Assembly: GCF_000381265.1 (NCBI RefSeq)
Contig: NZ_KB906253.1
Location: forward strand, 496,001 to 560,000
Direction: 5' to 3'
From: Curvibacter lanceolatus ATCC 14669
GTDB taxonomy: Bacteria; Pseudomonadota; Gammaproteobacteria; Burkholderiales; Burkholderiaceae_C
DNA length: 64,000 nucleotides
Shown: positions 53,701 to 63,448 of the stretch, piece by piece
Position numbering within the stretch: position 1 is the first letter of the stretch
Layout: every line of letters starts with the position of its first letter
Position numbers and translations under genes: made by a program
The notes under the pieces: generated by a model
The model's input: the letters and a program-made list of their open reading frames with translations, nothing else
Databases searched by the model: none
What the model was told of the DNA's origin: nothing

Positions 53701-56700
53701 GGATCCTGCGCCTGCGCCTGAAGAACCTGAACTCGCTCAAGGGCGAGTGGCAGGTCGATTTCACCCGCCCCCCGTTCACCGACAACGGCCTGTTTGCCAT
53801 CACCGGCCCCACCGGGGCCGGCAAGTCGACCCTGCTCGACGCCATCTGTCTGGCGCTCTACCACGAGACCCCGCGCCTCAAGACCATCAGCGCCGGTGCC
53901 AACGACATCATGACCCGGCACACGGCCGACTGCCTGGCCGAGGTCGAGTTCGAAGTGCAGGGCCAGGTGTACCGCGCCTTCTGGAGCCAGCACCGCGCGC
54001 GCGACAAGGTCGACGGTGCGCTGCAAGCCCCCAAGGTGGAGCTGGCCCTGGGCGACGGCAGCATCCTGAGCAGCCAGAGCAAAGACAAGCTGCAGCGCAT
54101 CGAGGCCATCACCGGGCTCGACTTTGCCCGCTTCACCAAGTCGATGCTGCTGGCCCAGGGCGGCTTTGCTGCCTTCCTCAACGCCAGCGCCAACGAACGG
54201 GCCGAGCTGCTCGAAGAACTGACCGGCACCGACATCTACGGCCTGATCTCGCAGAAGGTGTTCGAGCAGGCCCGCCAAGCGCGCGAGCAACTGGCCCAGA
54301 TCAAGGCCCGAGCCGACGGCATGGAGCTGCTGGCCCCCGAGGCCCGCGCCGCCATGGTCGCCCAGGCCGCCACCTTGCAAGAGCAGGCCCAGGCCCTGCA
54401 GGCCCAACAGCAGCAAAGCCAGGCCCGGCGCCAGTGGCGGCTGCAACTGGGCCAGGCCGAACAGGGCGCCACCGAGGCGGGCCAGCGCCTGGCCCAGGCC
54501 CAACAGGCCCAGGCCGATGCCGCGCCTGCCCTGCGCCGCCTGGCCGACAGCGAGCCGGCCCAGGCCCTGCAACCCCTGCAGCAGCAGGCCGCTCAAGCCC
54601 AGGCCCAGGTGCAGGCCAGCCTGCAGACCCTGGCCGACCTGCAGGCCCAGCACCAGCACACCGGCACACAAGAGCGGCAGGCCCATGGCCTGGCCCTGGC
54701 CCTGGCCGAGCGGCAGGCCCGTCAGGCCCAAGCGCATTGGCAGGCGCTGCAGGCCGAGCAGCACAGCACCGATCAGTTCTGTGCCACCCACGCCCGCCAT
54801 GCCCGCTGGGGCGATGCCCTGGGCGTGTGGCGCCAGGGCCTGGCCGAGCAGGCCCGCCACCTGGCCGAACTGGCCGCTCAGCAACAAAAGGCCTGCCAGC
54901 AGGCCGCCGAGCAGGCTGCGCTGCAACAGCAGGCCCCGGCGCTGCAGCAGGCGCTGGCCCAGGCCCAGCAGGCCCAGGCCGAAGCCGATGCCGCCGTGCA
55001 GGCCGCCCAGGTCAGCTTGCAGCAACGATTGGCCGGGCGCAGCCTGGCCCAGTGGCGCGAGCACTGGCAGGCCGCCCAGGGCCGCCATGCCCAGTGGCAA
55101 GGCCTGCAGGCCCAGGCCCAGCGCCTGCGCGAGCTGGCCGCCACCGCCACCCGCCAGGCCAGCCGCCAACAGCAGGGCCTGCAGCAGCAGGCCCTGCAGG
55201 CCAGCGTGCGCGAAGCGTTGCTGGTGCGCTACAAGGCCTTGAAGGCCACGGTGGCCGACAAGCAGCAACTGCTGGTGCAAGAGCAGCGCATCCAAAGCCT
55301 GGAGTCGCACCGCCAGCACCTGCAGCCGGGCGAGGCCTGCCCGCTGTGCGGCTCGCCCGAGCACCCCGCCGTGGCGGCCTACCAGGCGCTGGACGTGTCG
55401 GCCACCCAGGCCGCCTTGCAAGCGGCCCAACAGGCGCTGGACGAGGTGCGTGCCGAGGGCGAGGCCGCTGCCGCCGCCCTGGCCAGCAGCCAGGCCAGCC
55501 TGAATGCCTGGGCGCAAGAGCAGCAAGGCACCCAGGCCGAGGCCGAACAGGCCCAGGCCGACTGGCAGCAGGCCTGCGAGGCCCTGGGCCTGGAGCCGCT
55601 GGCCCGCCCCGACTGGGCTGCGGCCGACGCGCTGGCCCAGGCGGTGGACCACGCCGGCCAGGATGTGGCCGCAGCCCTGCACACGCTGCAACAGGCCGAG
55701 GCCGCCGAGGCCGTGCTGCAGGCGGCCCAGCAGCGGGCCCACACCCAGGCCCAGGCCCAGCAGGCCGCGCAGGCCCAGTTGGCGCTGCTGAACCAGGCGC
55801 TGCAGGCGGCGGCGCAAAGCCAGGCTGCCCTGGCCGCCGCCGTGCAGCAGCACACCGATGCCCTGGCCAGCCAGCGCCAGGCCTTGGCCGCCACCCTGGC
55901 CGAAGACGGCTTTGAGCTGCCCGAGCCCGCCCAGGCCGAGGCCTGGCTGCAGGCCCGCAGCACCGAATGGCAGCAGTGGCAGCACACCCAGACGCGCCGC
56001 CAGACCCTGGCCACCGAGCTGAGCCGCCAGCAGGCGCTGTGCGAGGCGACGCAGGCCGAGCAGGCCCGCTGGGCCGAGCGCTGGCAGACCCAGCAGCCTG
56101 AACCTCAAGGCGGCTTGTTCGATGCGCCGGTCATCAGCCTGCCCGAGCCTGCGCCCTCACTGGCCGCCCTGGGGGCCGAGGTCGATCGCCTGAGCCGCGA
56201 GCGCGCCGCCCTGCAAGGCCGGCTGACCCAGTTGCAGCAGGCGCTGGCCGGGCAGCAGGCCAGCCTGGCCCAGGCCGAGCAGGCCTGGCAGGCCGCGCTG
56301 CAGGCCAGCCCCTTTGCCGATGCCCAGGCCTATGCCGAAGCCCTGATGCCGGCGGCCGAGCGCGAACATCTTCAGGCCCTGCAGGCCCGCCTGGCTCAGG
56401 CCCTGCACCAGGCCCAGGCCGTGCACGAGGCCGCGCTGCAGCAGCAAGGCACCTTGCTCGCCCAGGCCTTGAGCGAAGCCAGCCTGGCCGAGCTCGACGC
56501 CTTGCTGGCCGAACAATCCCAACAGCTGGACGAGCTGCGCCAGCAATGGGGGGCCCAGCAGGCCCTGCTGCGCGACGACGATCAGCGCCGCCAAAGCCAG
56601 CAGGCCCTGCTGCAGCACCTGAATGCCCAGGCGGCCGAATCCGAGCTGTGGCAGCGGCTGGACGGCTTGATCGGCTCGGCCAAGGGCGACAAATTCCGCC

Positions 56701-57143
56701 GCTTTGCCCAGGGCCTCACGCTGGATCACTTGCTGCACCTGGCCAACCGCCAACTGCAGCGTCTGCACGGCCGCTACCAGTTGCGCCGCAAAGGCACGGG
56801 CGAGCTGGAGCTGGATGTGGTCGACACCTGGCAGGGCGACACGGCACGTGACACCCGCACCCTGTCAGGTGGCGAGAGTTTTCTGGTCAGCCTGGCGCTG
56901 GCCCTGGCCTTGTCGGACCTGGTCAGCCACAAGACCTCGATTGACTCGCTGTTCCTGGACGAGGGCTTTGGCACGCTCGATGCCGACACCCTGGAGGTCG
57001 CTCTGTGCGCCCTCGACACTTTGAACGCCAGCGGCAAGATGATTGGCGTGATCAGCCACGTCGAAGGCCTCAAAGACCGCATCTCGGCCCAGATCCGGGT
57101 CGAGAAGGGCGGGGGCGTGGGGCATTCGCGGCTGCGCGTTTGA
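53697..57143 (+). CDS. sbcC: Exonuclease SbcC (Rad50-type ATPase)
   Basis: A 1148-residue SMC-like ATPase. Walker A is GPTGAGKST (37-45), then long coiled-coil arms very rich in Gln and Ala, a zinc hook CPLC at 548-551 ([15 protein letters not shown]), and the C-terminal lobe with [19 protein letters not shown] and Walker [17 protein letters not shown]. It is the partner of SbcD in end processing. The coiled-coil region is built from repeated CAG/GCC-rich codons, which creates long open frames on the other strand that are not genes. Confidence 0.95.
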   Translation: MRILRLRLKNLNSLKGEWQVDFTRPPFTDNGLFAITGPTGAGKSTLLDAICLALYHETPRLKTISAGANDIMTRHTADCLAEVEFEVQGQVYRAFWSQHRARDKVDGALQAPKVELALGDGSILSSQSKDKLQRIEAITGLDFARFTKSMLLAQGGFAAFLNASANERAELLEELTGTDIYGLISQKVFEQARQAREQLAQIKARADGMELLAPEARAAMVAQAATLQEQAQALQAQQQQSQARRQWRLQLGQAEQGATEAGQRLAQAQQAQADAAPALRRLADSEPAQALQPLQQQAAQAQAQVQASLQTLADLQAQHQHTGTQERQAHGLALALAERQARQAQAHWQALQAEQHSTDQFCATHARHARWGDALGVWRQGLAEQARHLAELAAQQQKACQQAAEQAALQQQAPALQQALAQAQQAQAEADAAVQAAQVSLQQRLAGRSLAQWREHWQAAQGRHAQWQGLQAQAQRLRELAATATRQASRQQQGLQQQALQASVREALLVRYKALKATVADKQQLLVQEQRIQSLESHRQHLQPGEACPLCGSPEHPAVAAYQALDVSATQAALQAAQQALDEVRAEGEAAAAALASSQASLNAWAQEQQGTQAEAEQAQADWQQACEALGLEPLARPDWAAADALAQAVDHAGQDVAAALHTLQQAEAAEAVLQAAQQRAHTQAQAQQAAQAQLALLNQALQAAAQSQAALAAAVQQHTDALASQRQALAATLAEDGFELPEPAQAEAWLQARSTEWQQWQHTQTRRQTLATELSRQQALCEATQAEQARWAERWQTQQPEPQGGLFDAPVISLPEPAPSLAALGAEVDRLSRERAALQGRLTQLQQALAGQQASLAQAEQAWQAALQASPFADAQAYAEALMPAAEREHLQALQARLAQALHQAQAVHEAALQQQGTLLAQALSEASLAELDALLAEQSQQLDELRQQWGAQQALLRDDDQRRQSQQALLQHLNAQAAESELWQRLDGLIGSAKGDKFRRFAQGLTLDHLLHLANRQLQRLHGRYQLRRKGTGELELDVVDTWQGDTARDTRTLSGGESFLVSLALALALSDLVSHKTSIDSLFLDEGFGTLDADTLEVALCALDTLNASGKMIGVISHVEGLKDRISAQIRVEKGGGVGHSRLRV

Positions 57144-57173
57144 TCAGGTGGTCGGCTGCGGGCTCGGAGGGCT

Positions 57174-57851
57174 TTACTTGGCGGCTTCCAGCAGTTGCTC
57201 ACACGACGTGATCTGGATCGATCCATAGCTGATCCGTATCAGCCCGTCGCGCTCCCAGCTTTTGAGAATCTTGTTCACGGTAGGCCTGGACACGGCCAGG
57301 CAGGTCGCCAGGTTGTCTTGTGAGCCCCAGTAGACAAATCCTCCACTGGAGCGCGGTGTGCAATGGCGGACCAGTTTGGTGGCCATCCGTTCGGGGATGG
57401 GGCGCGACATGGCCTCCTCGACCCAGCACAGCACCCGGCGATAGCGCGATGCGACCAGCCGAGCCACATCGCAGGCCAGTGCCGCATCGTGGGCCATCAA
57501 CTGCTCGAAATCTTCCCGCTTGACGATTCGAAGGAAGGCGCTCTCGATGGCCTCGACGGTGAAGACGTTGTCTCCTTGCAAGAGCAGAAACGCCTCCCCA
57601 AGCCAGTTGCCCGGCCCCCAATCGGTGAAGCCGAATTGAGGCTCGGTGCTCGAGAAGATATAGCTTCTGATTTGCCCAGACTCGACATACACCATGGCCT
57701 GCTGGCACTGGCTCCGGTCCCAGAGCATGTCTCCGGCTTCCACGCGTTTCAGTTCTGAAATCGAAAGCAGCTTTCGTCGGCTCTCCGGCGACAGGGCACC
57801 GATCATCTCGGTGGCAAAGGCCTTGGGCTGTGTATTGTTAAGTTTTGACAT
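57174..57851 (-). CDS. Crp/Fnr-family transcriptional regulator
   Basis: A 225-residue regulator. The cyclic-nucleotide-binding-like beta roll is at about 30-125 (MLWDRSQCQQAMVYVESGQIRSYIFSSTEPQFGFTDWGPGNWLGEAFLLLQGDN), then a dimer helix and a Crp-type HTH (WGSQDNLATCLAVSRPTVNKILKSWERDGLIRISYGSIQI). No cysteine cluster for Fe-S is in the N-terminus, and the usual cAMP arginine site is not seen. It is related to the gene at 61795. Two TTGT-N9-ACA-type palindromes, one overlapping its start codon, lie at its start, suggesting autoregulation. Confidence 0.8.
   Translation of the reverse strand: MSKLNNTQPKAFATEMIGALSPESRRKLLSISELKRVEAGDMLWDRSQCQQAMVYVESGQIRSYIFSSTEPQFGFTDWGPGNWLGEAFLLLQGDNVFTVEAIESAFLRIVKREDFEQLMAHDAALACDVARLVASRYRRVLCWVEEAMSRPIPERMATKLVRHCTPRSSGGFVYWGSQDNLATCLAVSRPTVNKILKSWERDGLIRISYGSIQITSCEQLLEAAK
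57835..57851. promoter_or_regulatory. Imperfect TTGT-N9-ACA palindrome at start of Crp/Fnr gene
   Basis: TTGTTAAGTTTTGACAT, an imperfect version of the palindrome at 57903-57919, covers the start codon of the minus-strand Crp/Fnr gene. Binding there could block translation or transcription of the gene. The centres of the two sites are 68 bases apart. Confidence 0.4.
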
Positions 57852-58160
57852 TCTTTTTATTTGAGGATCGCGTTTCTCGAGATGTGACTTGATCGCAACG
57901 GATTGTCAAATATTGACAATAAATAAGACGATAAAAATGAATCAATCCCAGGTGAGTCGCGAGGATGAATAATCAAAATTATCAATTGCTTATAAAAACA
58001 TAACAGATATAACGAAGAGGAACGTGCCAGGTGCAGGTGACGGATGTTGCACTGTAATATTTTTTGGGCCCAGCACGCCATCCGGGCAAAATTCTAGAAG
58101 TTTCTTCAGGACCGCTGGGTAGACCTGCCTTGGGCGAGAAGGGGGTCGAAGGATGCTTGA
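57852..58160. other. AT-rich divergent intergenic region
   Basis: About 310 bases between the Crp/Fnr gene and the CSS/EAL gene, much richer in A and T than any neighbouring stretch. It holds the palindrome at 57902-57920 and weak ones such as ATAAT-CAAA-ATTAT (57971-57984). Short open frames here are not supported. It must carry both promoters. Confidence 0.5.
57902..57920. promoter_or_regulatory. Perfect palindrome, candidate Crp/Fnr-type operator
   Basis: ATTGTCAA-ATA-TTGACAAT, an inverted repeat with perfect 8-base arms and a three-base centre. It lies 51 bases before the Crp/Fnr start and 240 bases before the CSS/EAL gene. It fits TTGT-N9-ACAA, as does the palindrome at 62525-62541 upstream of the second Crp/Fnr gene. 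It differs from E. coli CRP and FNR sites in spacing. Confidence 0.55.
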
Positions 58161-59828
58161 GTGGCAGTGATTATGGGTTCAACTCAATTGGGAATTTCAC
58201 GAGGTGCTGGTTATTTTCCCTTGCTCAACAAGATTGTCAGAGCCGGGTTGCTCAAGTTGAATTTGGACAGTTATTCTGTTCAGGTGTTTGTCGCATTGTC
58301 GACCTTGGTAATTTCATTTTCAATCGTATTGTCTGCAGTGGCTTTCATGGTTTATAGCGAAATCAAGTCCATGCATGCCATCAAACTCAAATTACTGGAT
58401 GATTTTGTGCAGGAGCTCGATCGGGTCTATGGACTGGTTCAGGCTTCCATGTCAGCCTCTTGTTCTCCCCAGAATCTTGAGAGGCTGCACGAGGTCGTAT
58501 TGACCCATCCCTCCATCGTGCACATCGGGCTCGGGTTTTCTGGGCAGGGCATGGCGTGCACCACCTTGACGGGCCCGCTGGAAAATGCGGTGAAGATCTC
58601 CTCTGATCAGTACTCATTGCCGTTGGGTGGGTACATTTCATCGTTGCCCGTTCAGGCCTTGCTCACCCATGTGGGGTTTGCGCTCCATTTTGTAGTGTTG
58701 CAGCGGGGCGATATCTATCTTTTGATGGATGAAGCTCGTTTTGCCCACCTCTTTGGGGTGAGTCATTTCGAGGTACTTGGCCACCATCTGATGCTTGGGA
58801 CCCGTGTCGAGGGGCGGCATCACGGGTGGGTGGAAAAATCTGAAAATGGAGTGTCGGCGCTCAAATCCAGCCTGCATTGGGCGGCAGGCACCTTTGAAAT
58901 CACATCCAGGTTGGATCAGCCCGACGATGAAATTCGTCTGAGCAGCACCATCAGCCCCCTTGTGCTGTTGACCGCCGGTGAGGGCCGATGCCTGGGCTCC
59001 ATTCTGTTGCTTTCCGGTGTGCTGGCTGCTTTGGTTTTCGCCTGCTTGCGCTGCCTGATGATGCGGGTGGATTCCATCGACTTCTATATCCGCCACCTTT
59101 GCACGCTGAACGATGTGCATTGCTTTTATCAGCCGATTGTCCATGTGGGGGACGGGCGGGTGCTTGGCTGTGAGGTCCTGACCCGAATAGCGCGACGCAG
59201 CGGCTATGTCATGCCTGACGAATTCATCCCGGTGCTCGTGAAAAATGGCCTTCAGAAAGGGTACGACGAGATGGTGTGTCATCGGGTACGTCAGGAGATG
59301 GCCAGCATTTCAGATTTGCCAGCGGGATTTCATGTGCACATCAATTTATTCGCGCAAAGCCTGGATGCTCAGCGGATCGAGGATTTGAGGCAGGGCATTG
59401 GTGAGCAGATCACGTGGGTGATTGAGGTCGCCGAAGATCAATTATCAGAGGCTGGCTTGCTCAACCTGTTGAAGCTGAAAAGCGTCAGGTTTTTGGTTTC
59501 GGTCAATGATTTTTCTGCCGAGTTTTTCAGTTTGGGAGTGCTGCGGGAGATATCGCCAAATTATCTGAAAATAGGTAAGTCACCCATTTTCTGCCTCCAG
59601 GATTCCTCCGTGGTTGCCAGCCGGCTACCTGAGATTTTAGGGGTTTCCAAGGCCATTGCTTGCGAGCTGATCGCTGAAGGCGTGGAGACTGAAGCGCAAT
59701 TGGAAAAGATCAAGTCGTTGCACATTCCTTATGCACAGGGTTGCCTTTTTGCCAGGCCCTTGGCATTGAACGATTTTTATGAATATCTGTGGATGCAAGA
59801 TTCGTTGCAGCATTGCTCAGTGTACTGA
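58161..59828 (+). CDS. CSS-motif sensor with degenerate EAL domain
   Basis: A 555-residue membrane protein. After a membrane segment (about 40-65) comes a periplasmic CSS-type domain with a Cys pair (SASCSPQNL and MACTTLTG), then a second segment (about 275-300) and an EAL domain (from about 320). The EAL motif reads EVLTR; the metal-site motif DDFGTG is NDFSAE, and KID is KIG, though ECELIAEGVE-like residues (ELIAEGVETEAQ) remain. So phosphodiesterase activity is doubtful and c-di-GMP binding is more likely. CSS-EAL proteins sense redox via disulfides. GTG start at 58161 with AAGGATG upstream; ATG at 58173 is possible. Confidence 0.8.
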   Translation: MAVIMGSTQLGISRGAGYFPLLNKIVRAGLLKLNLDSYSVQVFVALSTLVISFSIVLSAVAFMVYSEIKSMHAIKLKLLDDFVQELDRVYGLVQASMSASCSPQNLERLHEVVLTHPSIVHIGLGFSGQGMACTTLTGPLENAVKISSDQYSLPLGGYISSLPVQALLTHVGFALHFVVLQRGDIYLLMDEARFAHLFGVSHFEVLGHHLMLGTRVEGRHHGWVEKSENGVSALKSSLHWAAGTFEITSRLDQPDDEIRLSSTISPLVLLTAGEGRCLGSILLLSGVLAALVFACLRCLMMRVDSIDFYIRHLCTLNDVHCFYQPIVHVGDGRVLGCEVLTRIARRSGYVMPDEFIPVLVKNGLQKGYDEMVCHRVRQEMASISDLPAGFHVHINLFAQSLDAQRIEDLRQGIGEQITWVIEVAEDQLSEAGLLNLLKLKSVRFLVSVNDFSAEFFSLGVLREISPNYLKIGKSPIFCLQDSSVVASRLPEILGVSKAIACELIAEGVETEAQLEKIKSLHIPYAQGCLFARPLALNDFYEYLWMQDSLQHCSVY

Positions 59829-59865
59829 TGCAGATGCGCAATGCCCGAGAAACTGAGGAGAAATG

Positions 59866-61653
59866 ATGAATGGTTTGAAAATATCCACGCGGATCATCGG
59901 CCTGCTGGTGCTGATGTCTGTGTTGCTTGCTGCAGTGGGTCTGCTGGGCCTGTTGGGTTTGCAGCACTCGAATGAGGCGTTGCAGCGCGTCTACGCCGAT
60001 CGGGTGGTGCCGCTGTCCGAACTGTCGGACCTGCAGCGCTTGATGCTGAGGAACCGTCTCGCTGTGGCCAATGCCGTTGCTTTCAACACGCCGGCCCACA
60101 CCCAGCGGTATGTGAATGAAATAGAGGCCAATATTCAGCAGGTCGACAAGGTTTGGGCACGCTACATGGGCACCAACCTGACAACAGACGAGGCCAAGTT
60201 GGCGAAAGCGTTTGATGTTGCGCGCACCCGTTTTGCTCAGGAAGGGCTGCAGCCCGCACTGGCTGCCATGCGTGCCAATGACCTGGATGAAACCCGACGG
60301 CTGGCCCTGGAGAAACTCCACCCATTGTGGGACCCGGTGCGGGACAACTTGCATGCCTTGCACCAACTGCAGGTCGATGTTGCCAAGCACGAATATGACG
60401 GGGAGATTGCCAATTTCGGCATGATCAGCGCCTGGTCCATCGCGTCCATTGCGGGTGGCATTCTGGTGGGGGCTGCATTTGGCCTGCTGTTGGTGCGCAA
60501 CATTGCCCGTTCGCTCCAACAGGCCATCGCTGTGGCGGAAGCGGTGGCCCAAGGCGACCTGAGCCGGCGCATCGAGGTACAGGGCCAAGACGAAGTGGCG
60601 CAATTGCTCGCTGCCTTGTCGGGCATGCAGCAAAGCCTGATCCAGGTCGTTGCCAAGGTGCGTGCGGGGGCCGAAGGGGTGTCTACGGCCAGCGCCGAGA
60701 TCGCCACCGGCAACTCCGACCTGAGCGCCCGCACCGAAAGCCAGGCCAGTGCCCTGGAGGAGACCGCGGCCTCGATGGAAGAGCTGGGCTCGGCAGTTCA
60801 ACACAACGCCGACAACGCTCGCCAGGCCAATCAGCTCGCCTTGAGTGCATCGCAGGTGGCGCACAACGGCGGACAGGTCGTGGCCCAGGTGGTGCACACC
60901 ATGAAGGACATCCACCAAAGCAGCCAGAAGATTGCCGACATCATTGGTGTGATTGACGGCATCGCCTTCCAGACCAACATCCTGGCGCTGAACGCAGCGG
61001 TGGAGGCCGCCCGCGCCGGTGAGCAAGGGCGCGGCTTTGCCGTGGTGGCGGGCGAGGTCCGTGCCCTGGCCGGCCGCAGTGCCGAGGCGGCCAAGGAGAT
61101 CAAGACCCTGATTTCGGCCAGCGTGGAGCGCGTGGACCAGGGCAGCCAACTGGTCGATCAGGCGGGGCAGACCATGGGCGAGGTGGTGGCCGCCATCGGC
61201 CGGGTGAGCGATATCGTGGGCGAGATCAGCGCGGCCACCGGCCAGCAAAGCGCGGGCGTGGCCCAGGTGGGTGAAGCTGTGACGCAGATGGATCAGGCCA
61301 CGCAGCAGAACGCGGCCCTGGTTGAACAGATGGCCGCGGCCGCCACCGGCTTGAAGAACCAGGCCCAGGACCTGGTTCAGGCGGTCAGCGTGTTCAGGCT
61401 GGGGGCCTCCGACCGTGCCATCCTGGGCAACGCGCGCCCCTCCTGGCCTCCGGAGGCCACCTTGCAGCCCTTGAAGGCCAGCGTGCGACAGCCGACCTGG
61501 CCGCCGAGGGCGGGTCCGTTGATGTCGAAAACGCCCACACGGGTCTCGGTGCAGGTTCCCCCGGCGGTGCCTGGCAAGACCAGCGCCCCAGCGGCGGTGC
61601 AGGCGCGCACGCCAGTTGCAGCGGGGCAGAACGATGATTGGGAGGCCTTTTGA
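59866..61653 (+). CDS. Methyl-accepting chemotaxis protein
   Basis: A 595-residue chemoreceptor. An N-terminal membrane segment (about 8-30), a periplasmic four-helix-bundle ligand domain (about 35-190), a second segment (about 192-212), a HAMP domain ([22 protein letters not shown]) and the signalling domain with its hairpin tip ([49 protein letters not shown]). Methylation sites flank it. The last residues DDWEAF form a WxxF tether for CheR/CheB. I prefer ATG 59866, at a proper distance from GAGGAG; ATG 59863 is three bases closer. It follows the CSS/EAL gene by 37 bases. Confidence 0.93.
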   Translation: MNGLKISTRIIGLLVLMSVLLAAVGLLGLLGLQHSNEALQRVYADRVVPLSELSDLQRLMLRNRLAVANAVAFNTPAHTQRYVNEIEANIQQVDKVWARYMGTNLTTDEAKLAKAFDVARTRFAQEGLQPALAAMRANDLDETRRLALEKLHPLWDPVRDNLHALHQLQVDVAKHEYDGEIANFGMISAWSIASIAGGILVGAAFGLLLVRNIARSLQQAIAVAEAVAQGDLSRRIEVQGQDEVAQLLAALSGMQQSLIQVVAKVRAGAEGVSTASAEIATGNSDLSARTESQASALEETAASMEELGSAVQHNADNARQANQLALSASQVAHNGGQVVAQVVHTMKDIHQSSQKIADIIGVIDGIAFQTNILALNAAVEAARAGEQGRGFAVVAGEVRALAGRSAEAAKEIKTLISASVERVDQGSQLVDQAGQTMGEVVAAIGRVSDIVGEISAATGQQSAGVAQVGEAVTQMDQATQQNAALVEQMAAAATGLKNQAQDLVQAVSVFRLGASDRAILGNARPSWPPEATLQPLKASVRQPTWPPRAGPLMSKTPTRVSVQVPPAVPGKTSAPAAVQARTPVAAGQNDDWEAF

Positions 61654-61794
61654 CCTGTTGCGGGTCCAACTGCCCACATGCGGGTGTGGCGGGTGTGGCG
61701 GGTTCGGCGAGGGCATGGAGGGCATTGAACTGCAGACCCATTTGCGCGGGCCCCATGGGCCCCATCACTGGGGGGCTCCCGGCCGGGGCGGGCG

Positions 61795-62523
61795 TCAGCC
61801 GACCCATGCAGGCATTGGTCGGGGGGGATCATGGCTGTCAGCCTGCTGTCGAGCGGCGGCCATCAGGCCGCTCTCATCCTTGATCACGATCGAGCCGTAA
61901 AAAATCTCGATCAGCCCCAGCTTTTCCCAGCTCTTGAGACACTTGTTGATGCTTTGTCGGGACACGCCCAGGCAGTCGGCCATGCTGTCCTGTGAGGCTC
62001 TGACCAACCGTTGCTGGTTGTGCCGGCGTTCGGAAGACGCGCACAGCAGCATGGCGATGCGCTCCGGCATCGGGCGCAGCACCGAGTGCTCGACCCAAGA
62101 CAGCAGGCGCATGTAGCGGCTGGCGGCCAGTGTGGCCATGTGAAGCAGCACTTCGGGGTCGCTTGCGATAAGTTGACGGAAGGTGGCTTCGTCCACCACC
62201 GCCACTTCACTGGCCTCAACCGCCTCGGCGAAGAAGGGTTGCGAGCCCTTGCTCAGCAGACTGGCCTCGCCAAACCAGTGCCCTTCGGTCCAGACCGTGG
62301 CGCCGAACCGCTTGCCCGATTCGCCGTACAGCGCGGTGCTGACGGCACCTGAGAGCACGCCGAACAGCATGCCTGCGGGTGAGTCGGGCGACAGCAGCAC
62401 CTCGCCTCGGGCCAGGGTCCTGCGCTGAGCGGCAGCACCGAGCCGCGCATTGACGTGGGCGGGGGGACGATGGATGGAATCCGTTTTGTATCGCATGGGC
62501 AACGAATAGTCTGAAGTGGACAT
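61795..62523 (-). CDS. Crp/Fnr-family transcriptional regulator
   Basis: A 242-residue regulator related to the one at 57174. Beta roll: about 40-135 (LARGEVLLSPDSPAGMLFGVLSGAVSTALYGESGKRFGATVWTEGHWFGEASLLSKGSQPFFAEAVE), then the HTH (RASQDSMADCLGVSRQSINKCLKSWEKLGLIEIFYGSIVI). The recognition part closely matches the other paralogue (SR..(I/V)NK.LKSWE..GLI). No Fe-S cysteine cluster. ATG at 62523 is chosen; ATG at 62496 is possible. A palindrome lies directly upstream of the start. Confidence 0.8.
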   Translation of the reverse strand: MSTSDYSLPMRYKTDSIHRPPAHVNARLGAAAQRRTLARGEVLLSPDSPAGMLFGVLSGAVSTALYGESGKRFGATVWTEGHWFGEASLLSKGSQPFFAEAVEASEVAVVDEATFRQLIASDPEVLLHMATLAASRYMRLLSWVEHSVLRPMPERIAMLLCASSERRHNQQRLVRASQDSMADCLGVSRQSINKCLKSWEKLGLIEIFYGSIVIKDESGLMAAARQQADSHDPPRPMPAWVG

Positions 62524-62524
62524 T

Positions 62525-62541
62525 TTGTTGTCGGACAACAA
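62525..62541. promoter_or_regulatory. Palindrome upstream of second Crp/Fnr gene
   Basis: TTGTTGT-CGG-ACAACAA, a perfect inverted repeat touching the start codon of the Crp/Fnr gene at 62523. It fits TTGT-N9-ACAA like the palindrome before the first Crp/Fnr gene. It could be an autoregulatory operator. On the minus strand it could also fold into a hairpin hiding the start. Confidence 0.5.
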
Positions 62542-62818
62542 GTGAGAATCCTGCCCGATTCTGCTGTTCGCCCGTCCAGGCGTGTTGTCGTACCACCTGG
62601 GCTGGCGATGATCACCGAAGGCGGTCCCCATTTCAATCCTTTTCGCTGGCCCGTGGCCATGGGGCGGGAGGAACAGGGGCCGCTCTCTGTCGTGGTTTGA
62701 CGCTGCACAGCGTGGTGCCGGTCAGGGTCGGGCGATGCTGGGCGAGTGGCGGGCCGATAGCGCCGGCCTCCTGCGTGCCGCCAAAGGCCTGGGTTTCGAT
62801 TTTCAAAAGGAGCATGGA

Positions 62819-63169
62819 ATGCTGGCAAATAGTCTGATCGGCCTGGTGTGCCTGATCCACGTGCTGATCTTTCTGGCTGAAACGGTTTTCTACCGGAGCT
62901 GGGGCGTCAAGGTGTTCAAGATCAAGCCAGAAGACGTGGAAGACAAGGCTGCGGCCATGTCCAACCAGGGTTGCTACAACGGCTTTTTGGTGGCGGCTCT
63001 GTTGCTGGGCCTGTTGTACCCCGAACCCGCGGTGGCCAAGGCCTTTGCTGGCTACGGTCTGTTGTGCGTCGCGGTGGCCGGCGTCTGGGGCGCTGTGACG
63101 GTGGCTCGCAAGGTGCTGTTTGTCCAGACCGTGCCGGCGGTGTTGGGGCTGGCGTTTCTGTACCTGTGA
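62819..63169 (+). CDS. DUF1304 family membrane protein
   Basis: A 116-residue membrane protein with four hydrophobic segments. It matches DUF1304: LVCLIHVLIFLAETVFYRSWGVKVFKIKPEDVEDKAAAMSNQGCYNGFLVAALLLGLLYP. The function is unknown. The start at 62819 has AAAAGGAGC upstream; the open frame extends earlier (TTG 62735) without support. It is divergent from the Crp/Fnr gene with a 295-base gap. Confidence 0.8.
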   Translation: MLANSLIGLVCLIHVLIFLAETVFYRSWGVKVFKIKPEDVEDKAAAMSNQGCYNGFLVAALLLGLLYPEPAVAKAFAGYGLLCVAVAGVWGAVTVARKVLFVQTVPAVLGLAFLYL

Positions 63170-63448
63170 AGCCATAGGCCGTCTGCCGCAGGCCGGCCCT
63201 GCCTCGAGGGGCTGCCAGGGTCAGCCGGCGGCGTTCTTCGGCCGCAACGAACTGGCAGAGTGTCGGGCCAGGGGCTGGCGCTCAGCAGGTCGGGAGGGGG
63301 CGCAAGACCTGGTCTTGGGCGGGCCATGTCGTGCAGTTCCTCGCGTCCGACGGGCGTCCGGGCAAGAATGCGCTGGTACGCACCTGAAGCGACAAATGGC
63401 ATGTGCCTATCAGCCAACAAGCCTTTCAGAAACCCAGGAGACCCATTC
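63170..63448. other. Intergenic region before Bug receptor
   Basis: About 280 bases between the DUF1304 gene and the Bug receptor gene. Overlapping short frames have no family match. I see no repeat or clear operator. Confidence 0.35.

Noticed and set aside
53637-56108. A very long open frame on the minus strand across sbcC (and similar long minus frames across the liv, TRAP and cbi regions).
   Set aside because: They are shadows of GC-rich genes with Gln/Ala-rich repeats. The plus-strand frames carry clear family motifs; the minus frames have low-complexity sequence and no motif.
57857-58081. A 74-codon minus-strand frame in the AT-rich gap before the CSS/EAL gene.
   Set aside because: No ribosome site, low-complexity composition and no recognisable motif; it would overlap the promoter region of the Crp/Fnr gene.
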